Assembly (NCBI RefSeq): GCF_900209925.1
Contig: NZ_LT907978.1
Span: forward strand, 2,141,001-2,205,000
Direction: 5' to 3'
DNA from: Anaerobutyricum hallii
GTDB lineage: Bacteria; Bacillota; Clostridia; Lachnospirales; Lachnospiraceae
DNA: 64,000 nt
Part shown: one piece after another, positions 43,258 to 51,621 of the stretch
How positions within the stretch are numbered: the stretch's first letter is position 1
How the letters are laid out: each line of letters opens with the position of its first letter
The notes under the pieces: model-generated
The model's database searches: none
Seen by the model: only the letters and a program-made list of their open reading frames with translations
Told to the model about the DNA's origin: nothing
Made by a program: the position numbers and the translations under genes

Positions 43258-44168
43258 TCTATCCCTCCATTCTGGCATTCTTTCCAGTTGTCCAGAAGTT
43301 CCAAAATGACACTTCTCATCTCCGTTGTTGTATATCCTGAAGGGAAATATTCCCGTAACTTCTTTTCTGATAATGTGATCTTGCTCCCCGGTTTCTTCCC
43401 GGGCAGATTCTCGTTTAAGATCAAGATCATCTTTGGCTGCGTCATGACCCCCTGTCCGAGTTCACTCCGGAGGGCCGCGATCTGATTAGCCCGGACACTT
43501 CCATTGTCCCTGATGTACTCATACAGCCACTTCTGGATCTCTTTATCTATATAGGAAATGTCAACCGCAACAGTAAACTGCAGACGCTTCTGGTCTACAA
43601 AGTCCAGTAATTCCGGAATCAGTTCCGTTAAACGGATATAACGCTGAACACTTCGTGCTGAAGTTCCACTACTTTCACCTACAACAAATGCTGTTTTTCT
43701 TTCACTCACAGATTCCAGCTTGTCGCCATCGTGGCGACAAGTTCCTTGATGTCGCATTGCATCCATCTTCATTTTAAAGGCAAAGGCTTTTTCACTCGGC
43801 AAAAGTTCCTCTCTCTGAATATTGGAATCCACCATAAACACGACAGCAGCATCGTCATCCATCTCTCTTATAATAGAAGGAACAGTTGTAAGCCCTGCCA
43901 GCTGGGCAGCGTGCATTCTTCGGTGACCGGAGATCATCTCATACTCATCAACACCACAGGGACGTAACAGAACCGGTGTGAGAATCCCATGTTCTTTTAC
44001 ACTTTCCACCAGTTCCTGCATCCTTTCATCATCCAGCACTTTAAATGGATGTGATTTAAAGCTGTGAATCTTTGCGATCTCGATATCCATAGCGGATTCT
44101 TCATTTACAACACCAAGTAATTCTTCAATACTTGCTAATTTGATTTTTTCTCCACTTCTAGTTTTCAT
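43254..44168 (-). CDS. parB: ParB-like partition protein
   Basis: The 304-residue protein has the ParB CTPase/nuclease-like N-terminal domain with HPFKVLDDERMQELVESVKE and EMISGHRRMHAAQLAGL, and a central HTH (EKAFAFKMKMD and GTSARSVQRYIRLTEL). It would bind centromere sites and work with ParA for segregation of the element. The start at 44168 has AGGAGG at nine bases and overlaps ParA by 11 bases. Confidence 0.92.
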   Translation of the reverse strand: MKTRSGEKIKLASIEELLGVVNEESAMDIEIAKIHSFKSHPFKVLDDERMQELVESVKEHGILTPVLLRPCGVDEYEMISGHRRMHAAQLAGLTTVPSIIREMDDDAAVVFMVDSNIQREELLPSEKAFAFKMKMDAMRHQGTCRHDGDKLESVSERKTAFVVGESSGTSARSVQRYIRLTELIPELLDFVDQKRLQFTVAVDISYIDKEIQKWLYEYIRDNGSVRANQIAALRSELGQGVMTQPKMILILNENLPGKKPGSKITLSEKKLREYFPSGYTTTEMRSVILELLDNWKECQNGGIE

Positions 44169-44943
44169 AGGACAAAACCTCCTGGGTAAGATTTTTGTAT
44201 GCAATGCCAACTTTATTGCCCGGACAATAAGTTAAAATGCTGATTCCCTCTGCACTGGCTTCCGCCGCTTTTACTGAGAATGGGATCACCGTATGAAATA
44301 TCTCTATCTCTGCCCCATAGGTTTCATGAACCCTACTTGCAATGTCCTTTGCATAATTTGTCCGAAAATCTACCATAGTTAAAAGGATCCCCTGAATCTG
44401 AAGTTTCCGGTTTAACCGTCTCTTTACCATGGAAATCGTTTTTATCAACTGTTGAAGACCCTTGACCGGGAGATAAGCAGCCTGAACCGGAATCAATACA
44501 AGATCTGCCGATACTAAAGCATTGATCGTGATCATCCCCAGACTTGGCATACAATCGATCAGTATGTAATCGTATCTTTCTCTAAGCTGTTCCACATATT
44601 CCTTCATGATGAGTTCCCTGCTCATCACATTTCCCATGATGACTTCCAATGCGGATAATTCAATATTTCCCGGAAGAAGATCCACGCCTTCCTTATGATG
44701 TAAGATGCCATCGGTTGGCTGGATTTCCTCCTCATTGATGACCGCCATCATGATCGTCGCCAGAGTCGTTTTTAACTCATCCGGTTCCACATATCCCAGG
44801 CTGGCTGTGAGACTCCCCTGCGGATCGGCATCGATCAATAAAACTTTTCTCCCTTCTTTTACAAGTCCAATGCCAAGATTGACCGTTGAAGTGGTCTTGG
44901 CAACTCCGCCTTTTTGATTACAAATAACAATGACTCTACACAT
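44158..44943 (-). CDS. parA: ParA partition ATPase
   Basis: A 261-residue ParA/Soj-type ATPase. The deviant Walker A motif KGGVAKTT lies at residues 11-18, with LIDADPQGSLTASLG and YILIDCMPSLGMITINAL. It distributes the element in the cell with ParB, encoded directly downstream with an overlapping start. AGGAGG precedes the ATG. It heads the replication and partition operon. Confidence 0.95.
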   Translation of the reverse strand: MCRVIVICNQKGGVAKTTSTVNLGIGLVKEGRKVLLIDADPQGSLTASLGYVEPDELKTTLATIMMAVINEEEIQPTDGILHHKEGVDLLPGNIELSALEVIMGNVMSRELIMKEYVEQLRERYDYILIDCMPSLGMITINALVSADLVLIPVQAAYLPVKGLQQLIKTISMVKRRLNRKLQIQGILLTMVDFRTNYAKDIASRVHETYGAEIEIFHTVIPFSVKAAEASAEGISILTYCPGNKVGIAYKNLTQEVLSYEN

Positions 44944-44959
44944 AACTTTTCCTCCTGAT

Positions 44960-45127
44960 CTACTCTCTGTTTTTTTCTACTTCGACATACACACGAAAGT
45001 ATTTCTTTGTTCCTTTATTTGCAAATGGCTCTGAAAAATGAAGGAGCTTGATCTTATTATTTCTTTCTAATATTTTTCGGAACCATTTGATATCATTGGT
45101 CGTACCCTGTAATCTGATTTTCAGCAT
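44960..45127 (-). CDS. DUF3970 family small protein
   Basis: A 55-residue protein, MLKIRLQGTTNDIKWFRKIL at its start, with LHFSEPFANKGTKKYFRVYV, the usual shape of DUF3970. GGAGGG precedes the ATG at 45127. It is a small basic alpha/beta protein regularly found upstream of ParA in clostridial elements; the role is unknown. Confidence 0.82.
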   Translation of the reverse strand: MLKIRLQGTTNDIKWFRKILERNNKIKLLHFSEPFANKGTKKYFRVYVEVEKNRE

Positions 45128-45266
45128 ATCCACCCTCCTGATTATAGTAGTTTCCCAGGTATCTGAATTTTGACAGATACATTAAATAAGTCTTTTTGTG
45201 TGCATCAATTTTAAAAGTTATTGTGCGAGAAATTTTCCATCCTGCACCTAACGCCGTAGCTTCCAT
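45093..45266 (-). CDS. Small hypothetical protein at element end
   Basis: A 57-residue basic protein (MEATALGAGWKISRTITFKI at its start) with GGAGACTTAAC before the ATG at 45266. Its end overlaps the DUF3970 start by 35 bases. No recognised domain. It is the outermost minus-strand gene of the element before the insertion sequence, and the ribosome site and overlap support expression. Confidence 0.58.
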   Translation of the reverse strand: MEATALGAGWKISRTITFKIDAHKKTYLMYLSKFRYLGNYYNQEGGYAENQITGYDQ

Positions 45267-45283
45267 GTTAAGTCTCCTTTCCA

Positions 45284-47054
45284 TAAAATAGATAAACTAG
45301 GCGTTTGCGAAACGCCACAAGCCGCATAAATACGTCATTTTTTTGTTGTTAAAAATAAAAATCTCCTCACGGTTTGTGATATAATGGAGTTGACTAGAAA
45401 CCATAAATCACGCCCCGAAAGGAGATATGTCTATGATACCACAAAAACAACTCTCTTTGGCAGATATTTTTGAAGATTGTAAAGATATTTATGAATCTGA
45501 CAAACCTCATTTCCTTACTCTGCTCGAAAATCACATTGACCTTGATAAAATTATTCCGACTTCTTTTTACAAGCATTACTACGCATCCACTGGAAGAAAT
45601 CGTAAATATCCTTTGCATGCAATGCTTTGGGCTTTGATTATTCAACGCCTCTTTTCTATTCCAACAGATTCCCTCCTGTTAATCTTCCTTCATTATTCCA
45701 GACATCTGAGGGAATTCTGTGGCTTTACTAAAGTTCCTGACGCTTCAAAAATCACTCGTTTCAAACAGGATTTTTTAATGGACTTACAATCAGTTTTTGA
45801 TAATCTCGTAGATATCACAGAACCAATCTGCCAGGACATTAACGGTAATCTCGCCTCTATGCTTTTGTTTGATACTTCAGGGATTAAAGCATATGTGACT
45901 GAAAACAATCCCAAATACGCTAACCGCATTATTAAACAGCTTAAGTCCTATGCTAAAGCTCATAACTTCGATGATTCTTATGATCCTTACAAGGCAGCCT
46001 ATGCCTCTATGCCTGCATCCGCCGCTGCTAACCATGAAGTAAAGCAACAGTATGTGAATGGTCATTTCTGCTATGCTTATAAATTTGGCATTACGACCAA
46101 TGGACTTGGCATTGTTCGCTCCATTGATTTTTATAACAAGGATTATCTGGATTCTCACCCTGACATCATTGTTGAAAAGAAATCAAAATCTCCTGATGAA
46201 GATAAATCACTTGCCGATTCGAAAGCCTTGATTCCAACCCTTAAAGATTTCAAAGAACGGCACCCTCTTATCAATCCCAAGATATTTCTTGGTGATGCTG
46301 CCTTTGATACGATTGAAATCTACAAATCCTTATTTGAAGATTTTAAATTTCAAAAAGCATTTATTCCTTTAAAGGTAAAACTTTCACTGGATAACGTGGA
46401 TTATACATTCAATGAAAATGGTATTCCCTGCTGTCCTCATGATCCTTCACTCCCTATGAAACGGGAAGGTAGCAAGTCTCACTTAAGAAGTAATCTTCCG
46501 ACCATGAAATTTGTGTGTCCCAAAATGAAATGGGAATACAATCGTGAAGACAAATCAAAACGACGGGTGTGCCACTGCGATAATCCATGTACAACTTCTT
46601 CCTGTGGCAGAATGATTTACGTTTATCCCGAAAAAAACCTTAGAGCATACCCCGGCGTGGAGCGTGGCTCACAGGAATGGGATGACACTTACAAAATCCG
46701 AGTAAATGTTGAAAAATCAATCAACCACTTTAAAGACAGTTTTTGTGTCGCTAACCGAAAAACAACAAACGAAAAAACACTTCATGCAGATTTACTTCTT
46801 GCTGGTATATCACAGTTATTAACTGTAGTTGTTGCCGACAAAATCCATCAACGACAATACATCAGAAGTTTAAAATCTTTCATAGCCTAGGACTTACCAA
46901 CTCCATAAAGCCGAGGGCTTATTAAAGTGCGCCTAAAATGTCCGGTTATCCACTTTTTATTCCAGGATTCGTGCTAAGCACGAATCCTTCCCTGTTTAAG
47001 TTCAAGATTGTGAACGAGCATCGCGAGTTTCGCAATTACCTAAAATAGATAAAC
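45284..47054 (+). mobile_element. Insertion sequence with DDE transposase and 14-bp direct repeats
   Basis: One transposase gene lies between short inverted ends containing TTGCGAAAC (45305-45313) and GTTTCGCAA (47027-47035). An exact direct repeat TAAAATAGATAAAC lies just outside at 45284-45297 and 47041-47054, which could be a target duplication. Palindromes GGCGTTTGCGAAACGCC and ATTCGTGCTAAGCACGAAT sit near the two ends. The exact element boundaries remain uncertain within a few bases. Confidence 0.7.
45433..46890 (+). CDS. DDE transposase, IS1182/ISNCY-like
   Basis: The 485-residue protein has the DUF772-type N-terminal domain (RNRKYPLHAMLWALIIQRLF, then HYSRHLREFCGFTKVPDASK) and DDE residues at LLFDTSGIKAY, FLGDAAFDTIEIY and VEKSINHFKDS. 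A zinc-like Cys cluster CHCDNPCTTSSCGRM lies before the last catalytic block. The start at 45433 is chosen because GGAG lies eight bases upstream; the ATG at 45427 is too close. A TATAAT box precedes it near 45380. The gene seems intact. Confidence 0.88.
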   Translation: MIPQKQLSLADIFEDCKDIYESDKPHFLTLLENHIDLDKIIPTSFYKHYYASTGRNRKYPLHAMLWALIIQRLFSIPTDSLLLIFLHYSRHLREFCGFTKVPDASKITRFKQDFLMDLQSVFDNLVDITEPICQDINGNLASMLLFDTSGIKAYVTENNPKYANRIIKQLKSYAKAHNFDDSYDPYKAAYASMPASAAANHEVKQQYVNGHFCYAYKFGITTNGLGIVRSIDFYNKDYLDSHPDIIVEKKSKSPDEDKSLADSKALIPTLKDFKERHPLINPKIFLGDAAFDTIEIYKSLFEDFKFQKAFIPLKVKLSLDNVDYTFNENGIPCCPHDPSLPMKREGSKSHLRSNLPTMKFVCPKMKWEYNREDKSKRRVCHCDNPCTTSSCGRMIYVYPEKNLRAYPGVERGSQEWDDTYKIRVNVEKSINHFKDSFCVANRKTTNEKTLHADLLLAGISQLLTVVVADKIHQRQYIRSLKSFIA

Positions 47055-47397
47055 GACTAATAATATCCATTTCATAGTATTTTGAAATGAAAAAATGATA
47101 ATAAATTAATAGAATTGGAAATTTGATTTTATTATGATTGGATCTTTTAGAGTTCGAAACAAATTGTTATTTATTGTCCATTTTAGAAGCGAAATCCCAT
47201 ACCTAAAATAGGTAAAAACTTCGCTGAAGATTATGTAAAGATTTTATACTCAACAGAAATTGTGTAAACTTCGCTGAAGATTTCTGCCACGCGTTTTACT
47301 CAACTGCGTACTCAACCTGTACTCAATTTTTAGAAAATTTAAACGGTTTTTGACGGTTTTCAGCGTTCTTTCCCATTGCTTTCAAATAGAATGAAAA
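47041..47397. other. Gene-free junction with direct repeats
   Basis: No gene is visible in this AT-rich stretch. It contains four TACTCAA words at 47247, 47297, 47309 and 47320, two copies of ACTTCGCTGAAGAT at 47218 and 47268 (50 bases apart), and a third relative of the TAAAATAG repeat at 47203. TTTTTGACGGTT near 47346 is the complement of AACCGTCAAAAA at 2379. Such clustered repeats resemble arm-type integrase sites, so this may be an end of the conjugative element. Confidence 0.45.
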
Positions 47398-47458
47398 AAA
47401 GGCCCAAAACCCCCATAATCACTTGATTATACCGTAATTATAAGGGTCTTGGACCTTT
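47398..47458 (-). terminator. Long-stem terminator of DUF6273 gene
   Basis: AAAGGTCCAAGACCCTTATA (from 47458 on the minus strand) pairs with the complement of 47398-47419 over 22 bases with four mismatches, and seven T follow on the minus strand. It begins at the stop codon of 47457-48689. Confidence 0.75.
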
Positions 47459-48689
47459 ATATCATTAAGATGAATTTTCTATGCAAACTTTGCGCTACAT
47501 GCCCATCTGCATCTGCATTTATCAAAGATACTTTTTTACCTAGAATTTCCATTTCAGGAGAAGAAAATTTACCGCCACTTATCTCAATATCTTCCAGCAT
47601 ATTTGCCACGTCAAGCTGATTGACAAAATCATTGTCCTCTACATAGCCCTCTTCTTTTTTCGATTCTTTTACTTTACCATTAGAACATACGGTACCGGCA
47701 TCCGAATACACTTTCTTGTTGGAAAGATTGAGATATAGAGCAGGACGAACAGCCGGCTGACTTGCATTTACGCCATTTCCATATCCTAAAACTCTTCCAT
47801 TCTCACCAGATATTACTGCCATATTAGAATAATCTCCCGGATTTCGAATCCACCAGTAGCAATTTTTTTCTTCGTATGATGAACCATTAAACACATAAGC
47901 ATAATTCGTCATACTACATTTTTTTGCCTCATCATGGTCTCCATAAGAATCCAAATCGTCAACCGAACGGAATCCGTATTTTCCGCTTACTTCCGAAAAA
48001 GATAATATAAAAACCTTATCCGTTGTATCCTTTCCACCGTCTACTTTATTACCATCTGTCGTTGGTCTTATACTACTTTCTGCTTTCACCGTTGTGCTTG
48101 GTATTGCACTTCGTTCGTTTGCTAAAAATGCACTGTTTATAAACTCATCGTTAAGCCAGCTTCGCAGACTGCATTTCTCCCAGGTAACATCCGTATATGT
48201 ATTATGATATGGCTTTAGATCCAGCGCCTTATCGGCTACCAGAAGAGCCTTTTCCCCTTCTACATTCAGCACACGCCATTTAACAGGCTCATACTTAAAA
48301 TAACGGTAATCCTGGTTATTCTCCCAGTTTGCAGGATATTCAACATCTTTCCTGGCTACTCTTCTGTACTTATTCTTTCCAACATAGCCATCCCCGTTAT
48401 CATCCCAGTTAAACTTATTCTTCAGAGTATTATAAATCGTTCCATCTGCCTTTGTTACCTCACTTTGCGGATAACTTCCAAACCAGATACAGTTCCATGT
48501 CGTTCTCTGCCCTGCTTCTAGACTATCATCTGGAATTGTTATCGGATTCTTAAGCGTTGTCGCTGCTTTCACTTCCGGCACAGTCAACTGCGTATCCTTA
48601 AAACTTATCCCCTGCGGGCAAAAACCTGCGAGCATCGCTACCGTTAATACAAACGGCAGTACTCGATGCCAAATCTTTCTTTTCTTCAT
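47457..48689 (-). CDS. Secreted DUF6273 domain protein
   Basis: A 410-residue exported protein with a signal peptide (WHRVLPFVLTVAMLAGFCPQ), and a DUF6273 domain (about 60-330) with IWFGSYPQSEVTKADGTIYN, KYEPVKWRVLNVEGEKALLV and YWWIRNPGDYSNMAVI. This fold resembles formylglycine-generating enzyme-like sugar-binding domains on gut Clostridia. The C-terminal end (ADADGHVAQSLHRKFILMI) stops abruptly and lacks a cell-wall anchor, so the gene may be shortened, although an intact terminator follows. Confidence 0.82.
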   Translation of the reverse strand: MKKRKIWHRVLPFVLTVAMLAGFCPQGISFKDTQLTVPEVKAATTLKNPITIPDDSLEAGQRTTWNCIWFGSYPQSEVTKADGTIYNTLKNKFNWDDNGDGYVGKNKYRRVARKDVEYPANWENNQDYRYFKYEPVKWRVLNVEGEKALLVADKALDLKPYHNTYTDVTWEKCSLRSWLNDEFINSAFLANERSAIPSTTVKAESSIRPTTDGNKVDGGKDTTDKVFILSFSEVSGKYGFRSVDDLDSYGDHDEAKKCSMTNYAYVFNGSSYEEKNCYWWIRNPGDYSNMAVISGENGRVLGYGNGVNASQPAVRPALYLNLSNKKVYSDAGTVCSNGKVKESKKEEGYVEDNDFVNQLDVANMLEDIEISGGKFSSPEMEILGKKVSLINADADGHVAQSLHRKFILMI

Positions 48690-48752
48690 ATTTTTCTTTC
48701 TCCCTCATTTGATAAGTTTATTCTATCATAAGTTCGCCGGGACGAAAACAAA

Positions 48753-48846
48753 AATATCCACAGGCAGATGTGGTATTTGACTACATGAAAAACAAATGAC
48801 CTCATTTCATTTTCCCGTACCCCAATGACATCTGTCTGTGGATATT
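48753..48846. repeat. Solitary hairpin with 19-bp outer stem
   Basis: AATATCCACAGGCAGATGT (48753-48771) pairs with 48828-48846 with one mismatch, enclosing AAATGA/TCATTT. The word CAGATGTGGTATTT inside the left arm recurs beside the hairpin at 49986. It lies between the DUF6273 gene start and the small membrane gene end. Confidence 0.65.
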
Positions 48847-48874
48847 ATCTTCCAAATCTACTTTCCTCTATAGA

Positions 48875-49033
48875 CTATTTTATTCCTGCTTGTTCCAGTA
48901 AAAAATCTATAAACTTCCTCATAAAACGAAGAACCAAAATGGATACACCTATAGCTACCGCTATACATACAATTGAAAAAAACATCTGAAAAATCACTTG
49001 ACTATCCATAGCATATGAAACTGCGTTATTCAT
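48875..49033 (-). CDS. 52-residue membrane peptide
   Basis: The ORF (MNNAVSYAMDSQVIFQMFFS at its start) has a GGGGGAG ribosome site and one strong transmembrane helix (SIVCIAVAIGVSILVLRF), followed by MRKFIDFLLEQAGIK. Size and layout are those of small membrane regulators or type I toxins. It stands alone with a hairpin at its 3' side. The function is unknown. Confidence 0.6.
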   Translation of the reverse strand: MNNAVSYAMDSQVIFQMFFSIVCIAVAIGVSILVLRFMRKFIDFLLEQAGIK

Positions 49034-49201
49034 TGTATCTCCCCCTGACTATCTTTTGATACTTCATTTTACCATATCTCTGTATTTTTATCAAAAATTT
49101 TTCATTTTAAAAATTACATTTTTTATATTATTTTACATTTATTAGTTGTTTTTCTTCTTAAATATGATATACTATCCCTCACCAGTTGTATCACCGAGCT
49201 C

Positions 49202-49231
49202 TTGACACACGTATACTATACGTATTATAAT
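49202..49231 (+). promoter_or_regulatory. hicAB promoter with operator palindrome
   Basis: TTGACA (49202-49207) and TATAAT (49226-49231) are 18 bases apart. Between them is the perfect palindrome ACGTATA-C-TATACGT (49209-49223), placed to let a bound HicB repress transcription. Confidence 0.75.
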
Positions 49232-49257
49232 ATAATTATAGAAAGGGGTGGCATACT

Positions 49258-49446
49258 ATGCCAATGAAACCACAAGAAATGATAAGATTATTAAAAAAGA
49301 ATGGTTTCATAAAAATAAGTCAAAATGGTTCCCATGTGAAAATGAAGAATTTTAAAACTGGCAAGCAAACAACAGTTCCTCTTCATAGCAAAGATTTAAA
49401 AAAAGGACTAGAAGATGCTATCCTAAAACAAGCGGGCTTAAAATAG
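49258..49446 (+). CDS. hicA: HicA mRNA interferase toxin
   Basis: A 62-residue dsRBD-like protein. His26 in NGSHVKMKN is the catalytic histidine of HicA/YcfA toxins, which cleave mRNA. KPQEMIRLLKKNGF and the LKKGLEDAILKQAGL ending are typical. GAAAGGGGTGG precedes the ATG. The antitoxin gene follows 45 bases downstream, so the pair forms a type II system. Confidence 0.92.
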   Translation: MPMKPQEMIRLLKKNGFIKISQNGSHVKMKNFKTGKQTTVPLHSKDLKKGLEDAILKQAGLK

Positions 49447-49491
49447 CCTTATTTCATCTATAATAACTCACATACATTGGAGGTATCCATT

Positions 49492-49881
49492 ATGAAAAAA
49501 TTATTTTATCCTGCTGTATTTCATATTGCAGAAGAAGGCGGTTATTGGGTGACTTTTCCTGACTTTCCCGAATGTCTAACTCAGGGAGAAAATATGCAAG
49601 AAGCCTATGATATGGCTATAGATGCTTTAGGACTTATCTTAACTGATGACATTAACGACCGTAAAGAACTTCCAGAACCGTCTAACATCACACATGTTGA
49701 TGATGGAGTTGTCGTAATCATCCCATATGATTATTTGGAATATAATCGAAAGTATCATAATAAATCTATCAAAAAAACTTTAACAATCCCTGAATGGTTG
49801 AATAACGAAGCATTGCGATTGAATTTAAACTTTTCACAGATTTTGCAGGATGCTCTTTTAAACAAAATTCAATCTCGTTAA
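49492..49881 (+). CDS. hicB: HicB antitoxin
   Basis: The 129-residue protein has the HicB N-terminal fold (YPAVFHIAEEGGYWVTFPDF, then PECLTQGENMQEAYDMAIDA) that inhibits HicA, and a C-terminal ribbon-helix-helix part (KKTLTIPEWLNNEALRLNLN) for autoregulation. The ATG at 49492 has GGAGGT. The palindrome between the promoter boxes is the likely binding site. Confidence 0.92.
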   Translation: MKKLFYPAVFHIAEEGGYWVTFPDFPECLTQGENMQEAYDMAIDALGLILTDDINDRKELPEPSNITHVDDGVVVIIPYDYLEYNRKYHNKSIKKTLTIPEWLNNEALRLNLNFSQILQDALLNKIQSR

Positions 49882-49985
49882 TGGCTATAATTAACAGGAA
49901 GGTCAGAAGGTAAAGTCTCTTACCCACCCGGCGAAATAATATTAGTAAAAAAACAGATGTGGTATTTTTTGACTTATAAAGAACA

Positions 49986-50101
49986 GAACCCCCGCAACTT
50001 TATAGATAGCAAATGTGATGTCGGAGCAAGTAAAAATGCGGCTGAGCATTTTCTACGCAGCGAAATCTTCACATGTGCTATCTATAAAGTTGCGGGGGTT
50101 C
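49986..50101 (+). repeat. Hairpin family copy A (type 1, plus orientation)
   Basis: A perfect 26-bp outer stem (49986-50011 with 50076-50101) encloses a core with CGGAGC, an inner stem AAAATGC-GGCTGA-GCATTTT and AGCGA. It stands between the convergent hicB and oadA genes and close to the oadA stop. The core matches the other five family members, whereas the outer stem sequence is unique. Confidence 0.85.
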
Positions 50102-50136
50102 GTCTGTTTTTAATCTAAATCTAAATCAATCCAATC

Positions 50137-51549
50137 CTACACTGGATATGCTCCATTCTTTACATCGGCTTTTGCAGGATCAATCTTATTCTCCTGTGCC
50201 GCTCTGTATTTAAAGAATTCGGTTGCTACCTGTGGGAACAATGCATAAGTAAGAATATCTTCGTCCTGTTCTTTCCACTGGCTCATCTCTGCCTCAATCT
50301 TAGATAATTCCGGTTCAAGAAGGTCGGCTGGACGGCAGGTAATTGGCTTTTCATCGCCGATTGCCTTTTTCTGTACTTCTTTATTCATTGGTTTTACGGT
50401 CTGGCCGTATTCTCCACGAAGAAGGGCTTTTGACTCGTTTGTAATCATTTTATAACGCTCTCCGGTAAGTACATTTAATACAGCCTGTGTTCCGACAATC
50501 TGGCTGGATGGTGTAACTAACGGTGGTTCACCGAAGTCTTTACGTACCTTTGGCACTTCCTCTAATACCTCATAGAACTTATCGGATGCTCCCTGCTGCT
50601 CTAACTGAGATACAAGGTTAGAAAGCATTCCACCCGGTACCTGATACATTAACGTCTTGATATTTACGCCAAGTACCTTTGGACTCATTAAACCATTTGC
50701 CAGATATTTCTCACGTATTGGGCGGAAATAGTCTGCAATCTCGCCTAAAAGCTTCTGGTCAAATCCTGTATCAAATTCTGTACCGCGGAATGTTTCAGCC
50801 ATAACCTCTGTTGCTGGCTGGCTTGTTCCCATTGCAAATGGTGACATGGCTGTATCAATGATATCTACGCCTGCTTCTACTGCTTTTAAGTAGGTCATTC
50901 CGCCGACACCACTGGTATAGTGTGTGTGAAGCTCAATAGGGATGTCTGTTGCCTGCTTTAATGCAGTTACAAGGCGAGTTGCTTCATTCGGCACTAAAAG
51001 TCCTGCCATATCTTTGATACAGATAGAATCTGCACCCATCTCCTCGATATTCTTAGCCGTCTTTTTCCAGTAGTCTAATGTATAGGCATCACCAATTGTA
51101 TAAGAAAGGGCAATCTGTGCGTGTCCTCCCTCTTTCTTTGTTGCATTTACCGCTGTCTGTAAGTTTCTAAGGTCATTTAAACAGTCAAAGATACGGATAA
51201 CATCAATTCCGTTTGCGATAGACTTCTGTACGAAATATTCTACAACATCATCCGGATATGGTTTATATCCTAAGATGTTCTGTCCGCGGAATAACATCTG
51301 TAACTTTGTATTTTTAAAGCCATCTTTTAATTTACGAAGTCTCTCCCATGGATCTTCCTTTAAGAAACGCAGGCAGGCATCAAATGTTGCGCCTCCCCAG
51401 CATTCTACTGCATGATAACCAACCTGATCCATCTTATCTACGATTGGCAGCATCTCCTCTGTTGTCATTCTTGTAGCAATCAGAGACTGATGTGCGTCCC
51501 GGAGAACAGTTTCAACGATTTTAACTGGTTTTTTCTTAATTTCAGCCAT
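50137..51549 (-). CDS. oadA: Oxaloacetate decarboxylase alpha-type carboxyltransferase
   Basis: The 470-residue protein matches the carboxyltransferase part of OadA and pyruvate carboxylase: ETVLRDAHQSLIATRMTTEE at the N-terminus, WGGATFDACLRFL, LFRGQNILGYK, and a metal-binding HTHYTSGVGG. It moves CO2 from oxaloacetate to carrier biotin, leaving pyruvate. It lacks the C-terminal biotin domain, which is the separate gene at 52780. It is the last gene of the five-gene minus-strand operon. Confidence 0.93.
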   Translation of the reverse strand: MAEIKKKPVKIVETVLRDAHQSLIATRMTTEEMLPIVDKMDQVGYHAVECWGGATFDACLRFLKEDPWERLRKLKDGFKNTKLQMLFRGQNILGYKPYPDDVVEYFVQKSIANGIDVIRIFDCLNDLRNLQTAVNATKKEGGHAQIALSYTIGDAYTLDYWKKTAKNIEEMGADSICIKDMAGLLVPNEATRLVTALKQATDIPIELHTHYTSGVGGMTYLKAVEAGVDIIDTAMSPFAMGTSQPATEVMAETFRGTEFDTGFDQKLLGEIADYFRPIREKYLANGLMSPKVLGVNIKTLMYQVPGGMLSNLVSQLEQQGASDKFYEVLEEVPKVRKDFGEPPLVTPSSQIVGTQAVLNVLTGERYKMITNESKALLRGEYGQTVKPMNKEVQKKAIGDEKPITCRPADLLEPELSKIEAEMSQWKEQDEDILTYALFPQVATEFFKYRAAQENKIDPAKADVKNGAYPV

Positions 51550-51621
51550 AATTTCTCCTCTTTTATTTCAAATCACGTAATGAATTACTCTTATAAAATC
51601 ATCATCAAATCTAACGATTCT

